The position numbers and the translations under genes are program-made. From NCBI GenBank assembly GCA_965657505.1, contig CBFHON010000003.1:131127-195126 (forward strand): DNA of 64,000 bases, written 5' to 3'. The DNA is from TMED109 sp002171375. GTDB taxonomy: Bacteria; Pseudomonadota; Alphaproteobacteria; TMED109. Shown here in pieces: positions 1 through 8,893 of the stretch. A model generated the notes under the pieces. That model saw only the letters and a program-made list of their open reading frames with translations, was not told where the DNA came from and did not search any database. Numbering within the stretch: position 1 is the first letter of the stretch; every line of letters starts with the position of its first letter.

Positions 1-2656
1 TGTCTTAGGTTTGTATTATATGTCCTTAATGCATGAAAAAGAAAAAGGTGAAGGGTCAATTTTCGCTGATGTTTCTGAAATTAAACATGCTCTAAATTCT
101 GGTTATTTGAGTCTACATGCAAAAATAAAAGCTAGATTTATATCTGTAAATGATAAAAATGAACAATTTTCAGAAATTGTTGAGACTACTGCAGGTAGAA
201 TGCTAATTTCCGAAATATTACCAAGAAATTATAAAATAAAGTATGAATTAATTAATAGAACTCTTAAAAAGAAAGAGGTGAGTACATTAATAGATATGGT
301 TTATAGACACTGCGGACAAAAGGAAACTGTTATATTTTCAGATAGACTCATGAAAATTGGGTTCACAGAAGCTTGCAAAGCTGGCATATCTTTTGGTAAA
401 GATGATATGATCATACCTGAGGCTAAAAAATCTATGGTTAATGGAACTGCTAACCTAGTAAAAGAGTATGAAAAACAATACAGTGATGGATTACTAACTT
501 ATCAAGAGAAATATAATAAAGTAGTAGATGCTTGGTCACAATGTACAGATCAAGTAACAGAAGCAATGATGGGAGAAATGGCTAAAGGAGTTGGTGTAGA
601 CATGAATTCAGTTTTCATGATGGCTGATTCAGGTGCAAGAGGCTCTACTGCTCAAATGAAACAATTGGCAGCTATGAGAGGATTGATGGCAAAACCATCT
701 GGCGAAATTATCGAAACTCCAATTATATCTAATTTTAAAGAAGGTTTGTCCGTTTTAGAATATTTTAATTCTACTCATGGAGCTAGAAAAGGATTAGCTG
801 ATACTGCTCTTAAAACTGCTAATTCTGGCTATTTGACTAGAAGGTTAGTTGATGTAGCACAAGATGTAATTATTACTGAAGATGATTGTGGAACTACGAA
901 TGGAATTATCAAAACAACAATTATAGAGGGTTCAGATGTTATTGAAAGTATAGGAGAGCAAATATTAGGAAGAGTTGCATCTGACAATATAATTGATCCA
1001 ACAAATTCAAATGTATTAGTAAAAGCCGGCAGTCTTATTATGGAGTCAGATGTTGTTGCTATTGAAAATGCCGAAATTGATTCTGTAAAAGTAAGGTCTG
1101 TACTTACTTGTAATACAGAAAGTGGGGTCTGTGCAGCTTGTTATGGAAGAGATTTAGCTCGTGGAACTATAGTTAATAAAGGAGAGGCAGTTGGCGTAAT
1201 TGCTGCTCAGTCAATAGGAGAACCAGGGACACAGCTGACTATGAGAACTTTTCATATAGGTGGAGCAGCTCAACAAACTGAGCAATCAAGTATTGAGAGT
1301 GCTATTGACGGTACTTTGAAATTAGTTAATGGGAATATTATTAAAGATTCAAACGGATCAGAAGTAGTCATGAGCAGAGATGCAGAGATAGTTGTTTTAG
1401 ATGCAAATAAAAGAGAAAGATCTAAAAATAAAGTTCCTAAAGGTGCGCGACTATTATTTAAGGATGGTTCAAAGATATTGAAAGGAGATAAGTTGGTAGA
1501 ATGGGATCCATATACCCGTCCAATTATTTCTGAAAAATCAGGTATTATAAAATATAGTGATTTGTTAGAAGGAATATCTATTCAGGAAGATATGAATGAT
1601 GAGACAGGTATTTCCTCTAAAAGAGTCAAAGATTGGAGATCTAACTCTCAATTGACAAAGTCTAATTCTAAAATGAAAGATTTTAATCCTCGAATTGAGA
1701 TTGTAAATAAAGCTGGAAAAATGTTAAAAATTTCCTCTGGAGCTAATGCTTCTTATGAACTTCCTGTAGATGCTATTCTTAGTGTGGAAAACGGCCAAGA
1801 AGTTTTTGCTGGTGATTTAATCGCACGTATACCTCTTGAATTTAAGTTAAGAGATATTACTGGAGGCTTGCCTAGGGTAGCTGAATTATTTGAAGCAAGA
1901 AGACCTAAAGAGCATGCATTTATTTCAGAAATAGATGGTAAAGTTCAATTAGGAAAAGATTATAAAGGTAAAAGAAGGTTAGAAATTTTATCTGATAGTG
2001 GAGATATTCAAGAATACCTTATTCCCAAAGGAAGACACATAACAGTTCAAGAAGGAGATGAGGTAAGAAAAGGTGATACCTTGACGGATGGACCAAGAGT
2101 TCCTCATGATATATTGACAGCTATGGGAGTAGAGGCGTTGGCCTCATATCTAGTAGATGAAGTTCAAGAGGTATATAGGCTTCAAGGAGTTAAAATTAAT
2201 GATAAACATATTGAAGTTATAACTAGACAGATGATGCAAAAAGTAGAAATTATAGATCCAGGTGATACAACATTTTTAGTTGGGGAACAAATTGCTATTA
2301 AAGAGTTTCATGCAGAAAATAAGAATTTAGCAAAAAACTCAAACAAAGCTATATCTAAACCTGTTTTACAAGGTATTACGAAGGCAAGTCTATCAACATC
2401 TTCTTTTATTTCTGCTGCTTCATTCCAAGAAACTACAAGGGTTTTGACAGAAGCTGCAGTTGGTGGAAAATCAGATCAATTAATGGGTCTTAAAGAAAAT
2501 GTAATTGTAGGAAGATTGATACCTGCAGGAACTGGAAGGACTCTTGAAGGTTATAGATCTATAGCTCATAGTAAAGACCAAGAAATTATTAAAATGAGAG
2601 AAGAAACAGAGCTTAAAATATCTGAAGAAAATAAGCCTGCTGATGAAGCAGTTTAG
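1..2656 (+). CDS. rpoC: RNA polymerase beta' subunit, 5'-truncated by window edge
   Basis: This is the C-terminal part of the catalytic beta' subunit of RNA polymerase. The reading frame is open from the first complete codon (base 2) and has no start here, so the N-terminal third, including the NADFDGD metal site, lies upstream. The visible part begins at the conserved VLGLYYM stretch. The four-cysteine zinc site is present as one Cys in EDDCGTT followed by the cluster CNTESGVCAACYGR. The bridge and trigger region (GARGS, then the GEPGTQLTMRTFH segment) and the C-terminal SFQETTRVLTEAA segment are intact. It precedes the str operon in the usual rpoB-rpoC-rpsL order. A 153-base gap with a strong promoter separates it from rpsL. 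Confidence 0.98.
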   Translation, partial: VLGLYYMSLMHEKEKGEGSIFADVSEIKHALNSGYLSLHAKIKARFISVNDKNEQFSEIVETTAGRMLISEILPRNYKIKYELINRTLKKKEVSTLIDMVYRHCGQKETVIFSDRLMKIGFTEACKAGISFGKDDMIIPEAKKSMVNGTANLVKEYEKQYSDGLLTYQEKYNKVVDAWSQCTDQVTEAMMGEMAKGVGVDMNSVFMMADSGARGSTAQMKQLAAMRGLMAKPSGEIIETPIISNFKEGLSVLEYFNSTHGARKGLADTALKTANSGYLTRRLVDVAQDVIITEDDCGTTNGIIKTTIIEGSDVIESIGEQILGRVASDNIIDPTNSNVLVKAGSLIMESDVVAIENAEIDSVKVRSVLTCNTESGVCAACYGRDLARGTIVNKGEAVGVIAAQSIGEPGTQLTMRTFHIGGAAQQTEQSSIESAIDGTLKLVNGNIIKDSNGSEVVMSRDAEIVVLDANKRERSKNKVPKGARLLFKDGSKILKGDKLVEWDPYTRPIISEKSGIIKYSDLLEGISIQEDMNDETGISSKRVKDWRSNSQLTKSNSKMKDFNPRIEIVNKAGKMLKISSGANASYELPVDAILSVENGQEVFAGDLIARIPLEFKLRDITGGLPRVAELFEARRPKEHAFISEIDGKVQLGKDYKGKRRLEILSDSGDIQEYLIPKGRHITVQEGDEVRKGDTLTDGPRVPHDILTAMGVEALASYLVDEVQEVYRLQGVKINDKHIEVITRQMMQKVEIIDPGDTTFLVGEQIAIKEFHAENKNLAKNSNKAISKPVLQGITKASLSTSSFISAASFQETTRVLTEAAVGGKSDQLMGLKENVIVGRLIPAGTGRTLEGYRSIAHSKDQEIIKMREETELKISEENKPADEAV

Positions 2657-2715
2657 ATAATTTAGTTAATGTATTATCATGATATTATTTTTAATAAATA
2701 AAAGTAATATAATTG

Positions 2716-2744
2716 TTGACGGACGCTTTATTCGAACGTAATAT
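2716..2744 (+). promoter_or_regulatory. Sigma70-type promoter of the str operon
   Basis: A -35 hexamer TTGACG (2716-2721) is followed after exactly 17 bases by a -10 hexamer TAATAT (2739-2744). Each differs from consensus at one or two positions. It sits in the rpoC-rpsL gap and would start transcription near 2751, giving an untranslated leader of about 60 bases before rpsL. Seen directly in sequence; promoter activity is inferred. Confidence 0.75.
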
Positions 2745-2757
2745 CCGGCCTTCGAAT
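2730..2757. repeat. Paired TTCGAA inverted repeat flanking the -10
   Basis: ATTCGAA (2730-2736) and TTCGAAT (2751-2757) form a 7-base inverted repeat. The cores, both the self-complementary TTCGAA, are 20 bases apart, about two helical turns, with the -10 hexamer of the str promoter between them. This could be an operator or chance in AT-rich DNA. No regulator is identified. Confidence 0.4.
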
Positions 2758-2809
2758 TTATTATGTTTTTTTTAGGTAAATAGCCAATAAAAATTGATTG
2801 GAAATGTAG

Positions 2810-3181
2810 ATGCCGACCATAAACCAACTTGTAAGACTAGGACGTAAGATTCCTGTAAAAAGAAATAAAGTGCCAGCTTTAGAGGCTTGTCCTCAAAAAA
2901 GAGGAGTTTGTACTCGTGTCTATACAACTACACCTAAAAAACCAAATTCAGCTTTAAGGAAGGTGGCTCGAATTAGATTAACTAATGGATTTGAAGTTAC
3001 TAGTTATATTCCAGGAGAGGGTCATAATTTACAAGAACACTCAGTAGTTATGATAAGAGGCGGAAGAGTTAAAGACTTGCCTGGTGTAAGATATCACATC
3101 ATTCGAGGCACATTAGATACGCAAGGTGTTTCTGATAGACGTCAACGACGTTCTAAATATGGTTCAAAAAGGCCTAAGTAG
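2810..3181 (+). CDS. rpsL: Small subunit ribosomal protein S12
   Basis: S12 sits at the decoding centre of the 30S subunit and governs proofreading. The 123-residue length and sequence match the bacterial family: the N-terminal PTINQLVRLGR, the loop KKPNSALRKVAR and the second loop GGRVKDLPGVRYH. The lysines that are changed in streptomycin-resistant mutants of other bacteria (in KPNSALRK and in RVKDLPG) are both unmodified. The start ATG follows a weak GGAA ribosome-binding site, and an ATG-TAG start-stop pair lies in frame immediately before it at 2804-2809. It is the first gene of the str operon, 9 bases before rpsG. Confidence 0.98.
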   Translation: MPTINQLVRLGRKIPVKRNKVPALEACPQKRGVCTRVYTTTPKKPNSALRKVARIRLTNGFEVTSYIPGEGHNLQEHSVVMIRGGRVKDLPGVRYHIIRGTLDTQGVSDRRQRRSKYGSKRPK

Positions 3182-3190
3182 GGGAAAATA

Positions 3191-3661
3191 ATGTCAAGAA
3201 GACGTAAAGCTCAAAAACGTGAATTAATTCCAGATCCAAGATATGGAGATATAATAATTTCTAAATTTTCTAATAGTCTAATGCAGCATGGAAGAAAAGC
3301 TATTTCTGAAAGATTGTTGTACGGCGCTTTAGAAAAAATAAAAGAGAAAACAGGCCAAGAATCTCTTAAAGTTTTTAAGGAAGCTATTGATAATGTTAAA
3401 CCACAAATTGAGACAAGATCTCGAAGAGTTGGTGGCGCAACCTATCAAGTTCCTACAGAAGTTAGACCTGAAAGAAGACAGGCTCTTGCAATCAGATGGA
3501 TAATAGGGGCAGCGAGAGGTAGGTCAGAAGCAACTATGTTGGAAAGACTTGCTAATGAACTTTTAGATGCATCCCAAAATCGTGGCGTAGCTATTAAAAA
3601 AAGAGAAGATACTTTAAAAATGGCAGAAGCAAATAGAGCATTTGCTCATTATAGATGGTAA
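3191..3661 (+). CDS. rpsG: Small subunit ribosomal protein S7
   Basis: S7 is the primary 16S rRNA binder that nucleates assembly of the 30S head and contacts the E site. The 156-residue length is normal. Recognisable are the N-terminal MSRRRKAQKRE, the central GGATYQVPTEVRPERRQALA segment in the beta-hairpin region, and the C-terminal KREDTLKMAEANRAFAHYRW. It follows rpsL by 9 bases with a GGGGAAA-type ribosome-binding site and precedes fusA by 17 bases, as in the standard str operon. In other bacteria S7 represses this operon translationally; nothing here proves or excludes that. Confidence 0.98.
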   Translation: MSRRRKAQKRELIPDPRYGDIIISKFSNSLMQHGRKAISERLLYGALEKIKEKTGQESLKVFKEAIDNVKPQIETRSRRVGGATYQVPTEVRPERRQALAIRWIIGAARGRSEATMLERLANELLDASQNRGVAIKKREDTLKMAEANRAFAHYRW

Positions 3662-3678
3662 TATAGGGATTTAATAGA

Positions 3679-5754
3679 ATGGCACGAACAACTCCGATAA
3701 GTCGATATAGAAACATAGGAATTATGGCGCATATTGATGCTGGAAAAACAACAACTACAGAAAGAGTCCTTTACTATACTGGTAAATCTCATAAAATTGG
3801 TGAAGTTCATGATGGTGCTGCTACTATGGATTGGATGGAGCAGGAGCAGGAAAGAGGAATTACAATAACTTCGGCTGCAACTACTGCTTTTTGGAAAGAT
3901 CACAGGATAAATATTATAGATACTCCTGGGCATGTAGACTTTACTATTGAAGTTGAGAGGTCTTTAAGAGTTTTAGATGGTGCTGTATGTGTATTTGATT
4001 CAGTTGCAGGAGTAGAACCTCAATCAGAGACTGTTTGGAGGCAAGCAGATAAATATGATGTTCCTCGAATGTGTTTTGTTAATAAAATGGATAGAACTGG
4101 AGCAGATTTCTTTCGTTGTGTAGATATGATGAAAACTAGATTAGGTGCTAAACCTTTAGTAATTCAGCTTCCTTTAGGTGCTGAGTCTGATTTTTTAGGT
4201 TTAATAGATTTATTAGAAATGAAACAACTCAGATGGAAAGATGAAAGTTTAGGAGCAGAATTTGTTATTGAAGATATCAATGATGCTTTATTAGATGATG
4301 CTAAGAAATGGCGTGAACAAATGATTGAGTTAGCTGTTGAGCAAGATGATACAGCTATGGAAGCGTATTTAGATGGTAATGAGCCAGATATAGAAACTTT
4401 AAAAAAATGTATTAGAAAAGGTACTTTAAGTAGTTCTTTTGTTCCTGTTTTATGTGGATCAGCTTTTAAAAACAAAGGTGTTCAACCAATGTTAGATGCT
4501 GTTATTGACTTTCTTCCTTCTCCTGAGGACTTGCCTCCTGTTAAGGGTATAAATCCATCTGACGACTCTGAGATGAATAGGGAATTAAGTGATGATGTTC
4601 CATTTTCTGCTCTGGCTTTTAAAATTATGAACGATCCTTTTGTGGGTTCATTAACATTCTGTAGGGTTTACTCTGGAGTAGTGGAGGCTGGTACTACAGT
4701 ATTTAATACTGTTAAAGAAAATAAAGAAAGAATTGGTAGAATGCTATTAATGCATGCAAACCATCGAGAGGATGTTAAAGAAGCGCGTTCAGGAGATATA
4801 ATTGCTATTGCAGGTTTAAAAAATGTAACCACCGGTGATACTTTATGTGAGTCTTCCAAACCTATTATATTAGAAAGAATGGAATTTCCCGATCCAGTTA
4901 TAGAAGTGGCAGTAGAGCCTAAAACAAAAGCAGATCAAGAAAAAATGGGTGTCGCTTTGGGAAGATTGGCTGCGGAAGACCCTTCATTTAGGGTAACTTC
5001 GGATCATGATAGTGGGCAAACAATTATAAAAGGTATGGGTGAGTTACATTTAGATATTTTAGTTGATAGAATGAAAAGGGAATTTAAGGTTGAGGCTAAC
5101 GTAGGAGCTCCTCAGGTAGCATATAGGGAAACTATTACTACTGAGGCAGATATTGACTATACACATAAAAAGCAAAGTGGTGGCGCTGGTCAATTTGCTA
5201 GAGTTAAAATGGTTATAAAACCAGGTGAACCAGGCTGTGGGTTAGATTTTGAAAATACAGTTGTAGGAGGAAATATTCCAAAAGAATATATACCTGGTGT
5301 AGAAAAAGGCGTTGGTGCTGCGATGACTTTTGGAGTGGTTGCTGGGTTTCCTGTAACTGATGTGAAAGTAGTTTTATATGATGGGGCATACCATGATGTG
5401 GATTCAAGTGTAATGGCATTTGAATTAGCTGGTAGAGCTGGTTTTAGAGAAGGTTTACAAAAAGCCGGACCAAAACTATTAGAACCAGTAATGAGAGTTG
5501 AGGTAGTTACTCCAGAAGAATTTGTTGGAGATGTTATAGGAGATTTAAATAGTAGAAGAGGTCAAGTTCAAGGTATGGAGCCACAAGGTGTTAATACTTT
5601 AGTTAAATCTATGGTTCCTCTAGCAACAATGTTTGGATATGTTAATAATTTACGATCATTAACTCAGGGTAGAGCAAGTTATTCAATGTTTTTCGAAAAA
5701 TATGAACAATGCCCCGAAATGATCGCTGAAGAAGTTAAAAAGAAAATGGCTTAA
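3679..5754 (+). CDS. fusA: Elongation factor G
   Basis: EF-G is the translocase GTPase that moves tRNA and mRNA on the ribosome after peptide transfer and takes part in ribosome recycling. At 691 residues it has the family length. The G domain shows the P loop AHIDAGKTTTTER near residue 20, the switch II motif DTPGHVDF near residue 80 and NKMDRTGAD near residue 135. Domains II to V follow, with YRETI and the domain IV segment HKKQSGGAGQFARV. It is the third gene of the str operon, 30 bases before tuf. The C-terminus KKKMA lacks any extension. Confidence 0.98.
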   Translation: MARTTPISRYRNIGIMAHIDAGKTTTTERVLYYTGKSHKIGEVHDGAATMDWMEQEQERGITITSAATTAFWKDHRINIIDTPGHVDFTIEVERSLRVLDGAVCVFDSVAGVEPQSETVWRQADKYDVPRMCFVNKMDRTGADFFRCVDMMKTRLGAKPLVIQLPLGAESDFLGLIDLLEMKQLRWKDESLGAEFVIEDINDALLDDAKKWREQMIELAVEQDDTAMEAYLDGNEPDIETLKKCIRKGTLSSSFVPVLCGSAFKNKGVQPMLDAVIDFLPSPEDLPPVKGINPSDDSEMNRELSDDVPFSALAFKIMNDPFVGSLTFCRVYSGVVEAGTTVFNTVKENKERIGRMLLMHANHREDVKEARSGDIIAIAGLKNVTTGDTLCESSKPIILERMEFPDPVIEVAVEPKTKADQEKMGVALGRLAAEDPSFRVTSDHDSGQTIIKGMGELHLDILVDRMKREFKVEANVGAPQVAYRETITTEADIDYTHKKQSGGAGQFARVKMVIKPGEPGCGLDFENTVVGGNIPKEYIPGVEKGVGAAMTFGVVAGFPVTDVKVVLYDGAYHDVDSSVMAFELAGRAGFREGLQKAGPKLLEPVMRVEVVTPEEFVGDVIGDLNSRRGQVQGMEPQGVNTLVKSMVPLATMFGYVNNLRSLTQGRASYSMFFEKYEQCPEMIAEEVKKKMA

Positions 5755-5784
5755 TTATAGTAATTAAAGGACGGAGATAAGAGA

Positions 5785-6975
5785 ATGGCTAAAGAAAAAT
5801 TTGAGCGTAATAAACCCCATGTAAATATAGGCACAGTCGGCCATGTTGATCATGGAAAAACAACGTTAACTGCTGCTATCACTAAAGTGATGTCTGAGGC
5901 ATCAGGTGGTGATGCTATAGCATACGATGATATTGATAAAGCTCCAGAAGAGAGAGAGCGTGGTATTACAATTAATACTGCCCACGTTGAATATGAAACA
6001 GCTGAACGTCATTACGCCCATGTTGACTGTCCTGGTCACGCAGATTATGTAAAAAATATGATTACAGGTGCTGCGCAAATGGATGGAGGTATTCTTGTTG
6101 TTTCTGCATCTGATGGTCCTATGCCACAAACTAGAGAACATATTCTTCTTGCGAGACAAGTTGGTGTTCCAGCTCTTTGTGTATTTTTAAATAAATGTGA
6201 CCAAGTAGATGACCCAGAGTTAATGGAACTTGTTGAAATGGAAATACGTGAACTTTTAACGCAGTATGAATTTCCAGGTGATGATATTCCTATCATCAAA
6301 GGTTCGGCTTTAAAAGCTTTAGAAGGAGATACTAGTGACATAGGTGTTCCAGCTATTGTAGAACTTATGAAGCAAGTTGATGCATATATTCCAAAACCAG
6401 ACCGTCCAGTAGATATGCCGTTCTTATTACCTATAGAAGATGTTTTTTCTATTTCAGGTAGAGGTACTGTTGTAACCGGTCGTGTTGAACGTGGTGTAAT
6501 AAACGTAGGAGATGAAATAGAAATTTCAGGTATACGTGAAACATCCAAAACAACTTGTACTGGTGTAGAAATGTTCCGTAAACTTCTTGATAGAGGAGAA
6601 GCGGGTGATAATGTTGGTGTTTTATTACGTGGTGTTGAAAGAGATGGTGTTGAGCGTGGTCAAGTATTAGCAAAACCAGGATCAATTAAACCTCATACTA
6701 AATTTATGGCAGAAACATATATTTTGAAAAAAGAAGAAGGTGGAAGACATACACCATTTTTTGCAAATTATAGGCCACAGTTCTATTTTAGAACAACAGA
6801 TGTAACTGGAACTATTGCACTTCCAAGTGGAACTGAAATGGTGATGCCAGGAGATAACATACAATTTGAAGTGAACTTAGGTGCTCCAATTGCAATGGAA
6901 GAAGGATTAAGATTTGCAATAAGAGAAGGTGGAAGAACAGTAGGTGCAGGGGTTGTATCTAAGATTATTGAGTAA
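5785..6975 (+). CDS. tuf: Elongation factor Tu
   Basis: EF-Tu delivers aminoacyl-tRNA to the ribosomal A site as a GTP complex. The 396-residue protein shows every GTPase motif: GHVDHGKTT near residue 20, DCPGHADYVKNMITGAAQMDG (switch II) near residue 80, and NKCDQVDD near residue 135. Domains II and III follow with GRGTVVTGRVERG and the C-terminal REGGRTVGAGVVSKI. A good ribosome-binding site (AAAGGACGGAG) precedes the ATG. The codon use looks richer in GC-ending and CGT codons than neighbours, as expected for a very highly expressed gene. Only this tuf copy is in the window; a second copy elsewhere cannot be judged. Confidence 0.98.
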   Translation: MAKEKFERNKPHVNIGTVGHVDHGKTTLTAAITKVMSEASGGDAIAYDDIDKAPEERERGITINTAHVEYETAERHYAHVDCPGHADYVKNMITGAAQMDGGILVVSASDGPMPQTREHILLARQVGVPALCVFLNKCDQVDDPELMELVEMEIRELLTQYEFPGDDIPIIKGSALKALEGDTSDIGVPAIVELMKQVDAYIPKPDRPVDMPFLLPIEDVFSISGRGTVVTGRVERGVINVGDEIEISGIRETSKTTCTGVEMFRKLLDRGEAGDNVGVLLRGVERDGVERGQVLAKPGSIKPHTKFMAETYILKKEEGGRHTPFFANYRPQFYFRTTDVTGTIALPSGTEMVMPGDNIQFEVNLGAPIAMEEGLRFAIREGGRTVGAGVVSKIIE

Positions 6976-6999
6976 ATTAGAAAAAAGGGTAGATAGTAA

Positions 7000-7314
7000 A
7001 TGGCATTAGAACATCAAAATATAAGAATAAGGCTAAAAGCTTTTGATCATCGCGTTTTAGACGTTTCTACGGTAGAAATTGTAAATACTGCTAGAAGAAC
7101 GGGTGCTAGTGTTCGTGGTCCAATTCCGTTACCTACTAAATTCGAAAGATATACAGTTAACCGTTCCCCGCACGTAGATAAAAAATCTAGAGAACAGTTT
7201 GAAATAAGAACACATAAAAGGTTATTAGATATAGTTGATCCTACTCCGCAAACAGTTGATGCTTTGATGAAGTTAGATCTTGCTGCTGGTGTTGATGTAG
7301 AAATTAAACTATAG
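7000..7314 (+). CDS. rpsJ: Small subunit ribosomal protein S10
   Basis: S10 is a 30S head protein and, as NusE, part of transcription antitermination complexes. The 104-residue length fits. Conserved segments are IRIRLKAFDHRVLD near the start, GPIPLPTK in the middle and SPHVDKKSREQFEIRTHKRL. It starts the S10 gene block 24 bases after tuf, with a GGGTAG-like site ahead of the ATG. No separate promoter could be recognised in the tuf-rpsJ gap, so it is likely co-transcribed with the str genes. Confidence 0.98.
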   Translation: MALEHQNIRIRLKAFDHRVLDVSTVEIVNTARRTGASVRGPIPLPTKFERYTVNRSPHVDKKSREQFEIRTHKRLLDIVDPTPQTVDALMKLDLAAGVDVEIKL

Positions 7315-7334
7315 GATTTGTAAGGATTAAAATT

Positions 7335-8228
7335 ATGCGCTCGGGATTAATTGTAAAAAAAGTAGGTATGACGAGATTATATTTAGAAGATGGAACTCAT
7401 GTGCCTGTTACCGTTTTGAGCCTCAAAGATTGTCAGGTGATTGCTAATCAATCTATAGAAAAGAATGGTTATAATTCTATAACATTAGCAACTGGTGAGG
7501 CTAAACCTAAAAATACAAATAAATCACAAAGAGAGGCTTTTGCAAAGATAAAAGTAACGCCTAAGAAAAGACAGATGGAATTTCGAGTTAGCGAAGAAAA
7601 TATGGTACCAATTGGTTCTGAATTAGGGGCTAATCATTTTGTAGTAGGTCAATATGTAGATGCAACCGGTATTACGATAGGTAAAGGTTTTGCAGGAGCA
7701 ATGAAGAGACATAATTTTGGAGGTCTTAGAGCTTCTCATGGAGTATCTATTTCTCATAGAAGTCATGGTTCTACGGGAAATAGTCAAGATCCTGGAAGAG
7801 TGTTTAAAGGAAAAAAAATGGCAGGACAAATGGGAAATAGACAAAGAACAATTCAGAATTTACAGGTAGTAGCTGCCGATGAAGAAAGAGGTTTAATTTT
7901 TATAAAAGGTGGACTACCGGGTTCTAAGGGTTCATGGGTAAGTCTTAAAGATGCAGTAAAAAAAGCACTACCTTCAGAGGCACCATATCCGGCAGGTATA
8001 AAAGGAGCTAATAACGTAAAAATTGATGATCAAAATTCAAAAGTAGAAGAAAAAAGTGTAAAAGAAGAAACAGCTAAATTAGATGAGTCAGTAGCAGAAA
8101 CGTCGGCAAAAGAAACAGTAAAAGCAGAATCCCAGGTGGAAAAAGTAGTAACAGAAACACCTGCACATGAAACTCCAACTTCAGAAGTTTCAGCAAACGC
8201 TGAAGATAATAAGAAAAAAGAGGATTAA
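7335..8228 (+). CDS. rplC: Large subunit ribosomal protein L3 with long C-terminal tail
   Basis: L3 is an early-assembly 23S rRNA binding protein near the peptidyl transferase centre. The body (about residues 1-220) is typical: MRSGLIVKKVGMTR at the start, the tip loop with GASHGVSISHRSHGSTGNSQ (position methylated by PrmB in E. coli is in this loop), and GQMGNRQRTIQNL. The remaining roughly 75 residues are a low-complexity tail rich in Glu, Lys, Ala, Thr and Ser with no predicted fold, making 297 residues against about 210 for E. coli. Alphaproteobacterial L3 proteins often have some extension, but this one is long. It is followed 2 bases later by rplD. Confidence 0.96.
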   Translation: MRSGLIVKKVGMTRLYLEDGTHVPVTVLSLKDCQVIANQSIEKNGYNSITLATGEAKPKNTNKSQREAFAKIKVTPKKRQMEFRVSEENMVPIGSELGANHFVVGQYVDATGITIGKGFAGAMKRHNFGGLRASHGVSISHRSHGSTGNSQDPGRVFKGKKMAGQMGNRQRTIQNLQVVAADEERGLIFIKGGLPGSKGSWVSLKDAVKKALPSEAPYPAGIKGANNVKIDDQNSKVEEKSVKEETAKLDESVAETSAKETVKAESQVEKVVTETPAHETPTSEVSANAEDNKKKED

Positions 8229-8230
8229 AA

Positions 8231-8893
8231 ATGAAACTAGATGTTTTAACTATAGATAATAAAAAATCCTCTGTTTTAGAGTTAAATAAAGAAGTTTTTG
8301 AAGCAGATGTAAGATCTGATATTTTACATAGAATGGTTAACTGGCAATTAGCCAAGAGAAGGTCAGGTACTAGAAAGACACAAGAAAGAAGTGAAGTAAC
8401 TGGTTCTAGAGCAAAAATTGTAAGACAAAAAGGTTCTGGAGGGGCGCGACATGGAGATAAAAAAGTTTCACAGTATAGAGGTGGTGGAGTAGCTCATGGT
8501 CCAAGGGTAAGAAGTCATGAGCACAAATTACCTAGAAAAGTTAGAAATATGGCTATGAGATGTGCATTATCATCAAAATTGAAAGATGGTAATTTGATAG
8601 TATTAAATGATATAACTTTTTCTTCTATGAAAACAAAACTTCTTCAGCAATCCCTTAATAAGCTGCCATTAGGAAAATCTGCTTTATTTGTTGCAGGAGA
8701 AGAAATAGATCAAAATTTTAATAAAGCGCTAAGTAATATACCTATGCATGATATTGTACCAATACAAGGGGCTAATGTTTATGATATACTGAAAAGAGAA
8801 ACTTTAGTATTATGTAAAACTTCAGTTGAAGCTCTAGTTAACAGATTAACTGTCAATAAAGTAAAAACTAAAATAGTTAAGGAGAAAAAATAA
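8231..8893 (+). CDS. rplD: Large subunit ribosomal protein L4
   Basis: L4 lines the peptide exit tunnel; in E. coli it also represses the S10 operon. The 220-residue sequence has the tunnel-loop core KTQERSEVTGSRAKIVRQKGSGGARHGDK region with the Gly/Arg/Lys-rich loop near residues 50-100, then the globular domain ending in TVNKVKTKIVKEKK. It is slightly longer than the E. coli protein. Its TAA overlaps the ATG of rplW by one base, indicating translational coupling. Confidence 0.97.
   Translation: MKLDVLTIDNKKSSVLELNKEVFEADVRSDILHRMVNWQLAKRRSGTRKTQERSEVTGSRAKIVRQKGSGGARHGDKKVSQYRGGGVAHGPRVRSHEHKLPRKVRNMAMRCALSSKLKDGNLIVLNDITFSSMKTKLLQQSLNKLPLGKSALFVAGEEIDQNFNKALSNIPMHDIVPIQGANVYDILKRETLVLCKTSVEALVNRLTVNKVKTKIVKEKK

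Noticed and set aside
2751..2757. TTCGAAT resembling a tRNA T-loop
   Set aside because: There is no flanking acceptor or anticodon arm, and the gap is too short for a tRNA between it and rpsL; the motif is better read as part of the inverted repeat.
6045..6548. 167-residue open frame on the minus strand inside tuf
   Set aside because: It lies wholly antisense to a certain, highly conserved gene, has no ribosome-binding site and codes for a biased Ser/Ile/Pro sequence typical of shadow frames.
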